Shown here in pieces: positions 7,139 to 9,672 of a stretch of DNA of 9,672 nt. Each line of letters opens with the position of its first letter. Within the stretch, counting starts at the first letter, position 1. The translations under genes and the position numbers were made by a program. Under the pieces are notes generated by a model, which was given only the letters and a program-made list of their open reading frames with translations, was not told where the DNA came from and did not search any database. This stretch comes from an uncultured Comamonadaceae bacterium (GTDB lineage: Bacteria; Pseudomonadota; Gammaproteobacteria; Burkholderiales; Burkholderiaceae), in NCBI GenBank assembly GCA_946482595.1, contig CAMLSD010000139.1, positions 1-9,672 of the forward strand, written 5' to 3'.

Positions 7139-7147
7139 GCGGGCACG

Positions 7148-9043
7148 ATGACTCACGCTCGATGGTCCCTCGCCGCCAAGCTCGTGCTGATGGGCGCGCT
7201 GGCGCTGGCGCTTGCGCTGGCGTCCATCGGCTCCACGCTGTGGCTCACCTGGCAGATCGAGGGTGGCGCCGCGGCGGTCAACGAGGCCGGTCGCATGCGC
7301 ATGCAGACCTACCGTCTGGCCGTCATGGGGGCTCAGGGCGCCGTGCAGGAGCCCGTTCGAGAGCAGGTCGCCCGATTCGACCGGGTGCTGGAGTCGCTGC
7401 GCGCCGGTGATCCTTCCCGCCCGCTGTTCGTGCCCTGGAACGACACGACCCGCGCACAGTTCGACGCGGTGCGCACGCAATGGGCCGGTTTGCGGCAGGT
7501 CTGGCAGGCTGGGCAGGGGGCGCCCGAGCTGGTCCGCATCGATGCCTTCGTGGGGGCCATCGACGACCTGGTCACCGGCATCGAACTGCAGCTGTCGCGC
7601 TGGACGGCGCTGCTGCACATGTTCCAGCTGGCCATGATGGCCCTGGCCATCGGCAGTGCGGTGGTGCTGCTGTATGCCGGCTACCTGTTCGTGCTCGACC
7701 CGGTCGCGCGGCTGCAGCGCGGGCTGGAACGTGTCGAAGGGGGCGACTTCGCTGCCCGGGTCGAACCGGCAGCGGACGACGAGTTCGGGCACCTCGCCCG
7801 GGGCTTCAACCGCATGGCCGAAAACCTGCAGGCCCTGTACGGCACGCTGGAGGCCAAGGTGCGCGAGAAGACCGCCCGCCTGGAGCTGCAGCGCGAGCGC
7901 CTGGCGGCGATGTATGACGTCAGTCGCAGCCTGGCCGATGCCCCGACCCTCGATGATCTTGCGCGCGGCTTTGCCCGCCAGGTGCGTGAGATCGCCCGCG
8001 CCGACGCGGTGGCCATACGCTGGTCCGACGAGGCCAACCAGCGCTACCTGCTGCTGGCCACCGACTGCCTGCCGAGGGTGATGGTCGAGGCCGAGCAGTG
8101 CCTGCATGCCGGCAGCTGCCACTGCGGGCGCACCCACGAGTCCGCGGGCACCCGGGTCATCCCGATCCACGCGACGCCCGACGGCAGTATGGGCCACTGC
8201 GCACAGGCCGGCTACCAGACGCTGGTGTCGCTGCCGGTGGCCCTGCATCAGCGGGTGCTCGGCGAGATCGACCTGTTCTTCCGCGGCGAGGTGCAGCTGG
8301 GCGATGACGAACGCTCGCTGCTGGAGACGCTGGCGGCCCACCTGGCCAGTGCCATGGAGGGCCTGCGTGCGCAGGCGCTCGAGAAGGAATCGGCGGTGGC
8401 CCAGGAGCGTGGCCTGCTGGCGCAGGAGCTGCACGACTCGATTGCGCAGTCGCTGGCCTTCCTGAAGATCCAGGTGCAATTGCTGCGCGATGCACGGGCC
8501 CGCCTCGACAACGCGGCCGCAGAGCGCGCGACCGACGAGCTCGACGTCGGGGTGCGCGAGTGCTACGCCGACGTGCGCGAGCTGCTGGTGCACTTCCGCA
8601 CCCGCACCAACAACGAGGACATCGAGCCCGCCTTGCGCACCACCTTGCAGAAGTTCGAGTTGCAGACGGGCCTGGCCACACGGCTCACCTTCCATGGCCA
8701 CGGCTTGCCGCTGCCGGCCGATGTGCAGGTGCAGGTGCTGCACATCGTGCAGGAAGCCCTGTCCAACGTGCGCAAGCATGCCGGCGCCAGCCAGGTGTGG
8801 GTGGACGTCACCCGCGCGCCGGCCTGGCGCATCGAGGTGCGCGACGACGGCCGCGGCTTCGACCCGGCCGAACACGCGCCCGACGAGACCCATGTGGGCC
8901 TGCGCATCATGAACGAGCGGGCCCGGCGCATCGGCGCCACCGTCACGGTGCAGGGCCGCCCCGACGAAGGCGCCCAGGTGATCCTGAGCCTGCCCGACCA
9001 GACCACCGTGGTGCCGGATCGTCCGGTCGCCCAAGCCGCCTGA
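7148..9043 (+). CDS. narX: Nitrate/nitrite sensor histidine kinase, NarX type
   Basis: From ATG 7148 the protein has 631 residues. It follows the FNR-type promoter; the open frame continues upstream only as an overlap with the LysR gene. Order of parts: membrane helix ~11-34; periplasmic sensor with the NarX/NarQ nitrate-binding P-box AAVNEAGRMRMQTYRLA (42-58), where R51 aligns with the NarX ligand Arg; membrane helix ~159-182; HAMP ~182-235; helical linker; central GAF-like module with five cysteines (307, 318, 324, 326, 351), recalling the cysteine cluster of NarX; HisKA_3 dimerisation motif LAQELHDSIAQSLAFLKIQVQLL with phosphoacceptor H429; ATPase with N-box QEALSNVRKH (N540), G1 DDGRGF (566-571) and GLRIMNERA (584-592). 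The kinase senses external nitrate/nitrite and phosphorylates NarL. NarX and NarQ cannot be fully separated by eye, but pairing with narL favours NarX. No Shine-Dalgarno sequence is seen. Confidence 0.92.
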   Translation: MTHARWSLAAKLVLMGALALALALASIGSTLWLTWQIEGGAAAVNEAGRMRMQTYRLAVMGAQGAVQEPVREQVARFDRVLESLRAGDPSRPLFVPWNDTTRAQFDAVRTQWAGLRQVWQAGQGAPELVRIDAFVGAIDDLVTGIELQLSRWTALLHMFQLAMMALAIGSAVVLLYAGYLFVLDPVARLQRGLERVEGGDFAARVEPAADDEFGHLARGFNRMAENLQALYGTLEAKVREKTARLELQRERLAAMYDVSRSLADAPTLDDLARGFARQVREIARADAVAIRWSDEANQRYLLLATDCLPRVMVEAEQCLHAGSCHCGRTHESAGTRVIPIHATPDGSMGHCAQAGYQTLVSLPVALHQRVLGEIDLFFRGEVQLGDDERSLLETLAAHLASAMEGLRAQALEKESAVAQERGLLAQELHDSIAQSLAFLKIQVQLLRDARARLDNAAAERATDELDVGVRECYADVRELLVHFRTRTNNEDIEPALRTTLQKFELQTGLATRLTFHGHGLPLPADVQVQVLHIVQEALSNVRKHAGASQVWVDVTRAPAWRIEVRDDGRGFDPAEHAPDETHVGLRIMNERARRIGATVTVQGRPDEGAQVILSLPDQTTVVPDRPVAQAA

Positions 9044-9051
9044 GGACCTGC

Positions 9052-9672
9052 ATGCCCGAACCTGACCGCATCCGTGTGCTGGTGGTCGACGACCACACCT
9101 TGTTCCGGCGCGGCCTGATCGCGCTGCTCAGCCTGGAGCCCGGCCTGCAGATCGTGGGCGATGCGGCCGACGCCGGCGAGGCGCTGCGCCGCGTGAGCGA
9201 GCTGCACCCCGACGTGGTCCTGCTCGACAACCATTTGCCCGGGGCCACCGGCATCGACGCCATCGCCGGCCTGCGCGAGGCCTCGCCGGGCAGCCGCGTG
9301 CTGATGCTCACCGTGAGCGAGGACGCGCGCGACCTGGCCGGCGCCCTCAAGGCTGGCGCACACGGTTATGTGCTCAAGACCATCGATGGCCCGGCGCTGG
9401 TGCAGGCCATCCGGCGTGTCGTGGCCGGCGAGTCGGTCGTGAGCCCCGAGATGACGGGCAAGCTGGTCTCGGCCTTCCAGTCGCTCAACGGCGCGGCCAG
9501 CCGCTCGGCCCTGGCGGCGGCACCGACCGAGCCGCTGGCCCAGTTGTCGCCACGCGAGCGCGAGATCCTGGAGCACATCGCCCGCGGGGCCAGCAACAAG
9601 GAAATCGGCCGCGCCCTCGACATCGCCGAGACCACGGTGAAGATCCATGTGCAGCACATCCTGCGCAAGCTC
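9052..9672 (+). CDS. narL: Nitrate/nitrite response regulator, NarL type (3' end outside window)
   Basis: Starts at ATG 9052 after GAGGA (9042-9046, 5-base spacing), 8 bases beyond the narX stop; 207 codons are visible and only about 10-15 residues should be missing. Receiver domain ~7-122: acidic pair D13/D14, phosphoacceptor D59 in VVLLDNHLPGATGID (the same number as in E. coli NarL), T87 and K109. A linker of ~35 residues follows. The LuxR/GerE-type helix-turn-helix begins at LSPREREILEHIARGASNKEIGRALDIAETTVKIHVQHILRKL (165-207), very close to the NarL DNA-binding domain, including the recognition helix TTVKIHV. When phosphorylated by NarX it should bind TACYNMT-type heptamers and control respiratory nitrate reduction genes. 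No such target operon is in the window. Confidence 0.93.
   Translation, partial: MPEPDRIRVLVVDDHTLFRRGLIALLSLEPGLQIVGDAADAGEALRRVSELHPDVVLLDNHLPGATGIDAIAGLREASPGSRVLMLTVSEDARDLAGALKAGAHGYVLKTIDGPALVQAIRRVVAGESVVSPEMTGKLVSAFQSLNGAASRSALAAAPTEPLAQLSPREREILEHIARGASNKEIGRALDIAETTVKIHVQHILRKL

Noticed and set aside
6824..7147. Open frame extending narX upstream into the LysR gene
   Set aside because: The extension is the +1-frame shadow of the LysR coding sequence; NarX features (first membrane helix, P-box) begin right after ATG 7148.
6698..9034. A 778-residue open frame on the - strand opposite narX
   Set aside because: The same G+C-driven shadow; low-complexity composition, with clear NarX domains on the + strand.

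Overview
The window is about 70% G+C with tightly packed genes. The layout glyQ-glyS-gmhB-plsC-(YgjP-type metallopeptidase) is one I associate from memory with Betaproteobacteria of the order Burkholderiales. The codon bias (strong G/C in third positions, with long antisense open frames as a by-product) fits that, probably a Leptothrix/Sphaerotilus/Ideonella-like lineage. The family or genus cannot be fixed from this window.

Region 1 (1-5153, + strand) is a housekeeping block. It holds the 3' two thirds of glyQ and complete glyS (glycyl-tRNA synthetase alpha and beta chains), joined by a TGATG overlap. After 31 bases comes a GmhB-type heptose-bisphosphate phosphatase (lipopolysaccharide core precursor synthesis), which overlaps plsC (phosphatidic acid synthesis) by another TGATG. 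A YgjP-like zinc metallopeptidase follows, probably with its own promoter. Two points stand out. The GmhB protein has Gly where the family has its nucleophilic Asp. The metallopeptidase carries, in a Pro/Ala-rich N-terminal arm, a peptide resembling the sliding-clamp-binding hexapeptide.

Region 2 (5179-7101) is a divergent pair: a ten-helix EamA/DMT-family exporter on the - strand and a LysR-type regulator on the + strand. They share a 102-base spacer with five copies of a GCTCA/TGAGC-type half-site in alternating orientations, which is a likely operator. The exporter converges on the metallopeptidase gene across only 25 bases (5154-5178), where I see no convincing terminator.

Region 3 (7098-9672, + strand) is a nitrate/nitrite two-component system. 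NarX-type sensor kinase (P-box, HAMP, cysteine-containing central module, HisKA_3, HATPase) is followed after 8 bases by a NarL-type response regulator, cut by the window's right end only a few residues after its recognition helix. Just upstream is a perfect FNR/ANR/DNR consensus box, TTGAT-GTTG-ATCAA. It overlaps the stop codon of the LysR gene and is spaced as in a class II activated promoter from a TATATT -10 element. This suggests oxygen-limitation control of the nitrate sensor genes. No stretch over 300 bases lacks a gene. I saw no tRNA, rRNA, CRISPR array, insertion sequence or phage feature. I do not see a wholly new system here; the most notable items are the GmhB substitution, the FNR-type promoter and the possible clamp-binding metallopeptidase.
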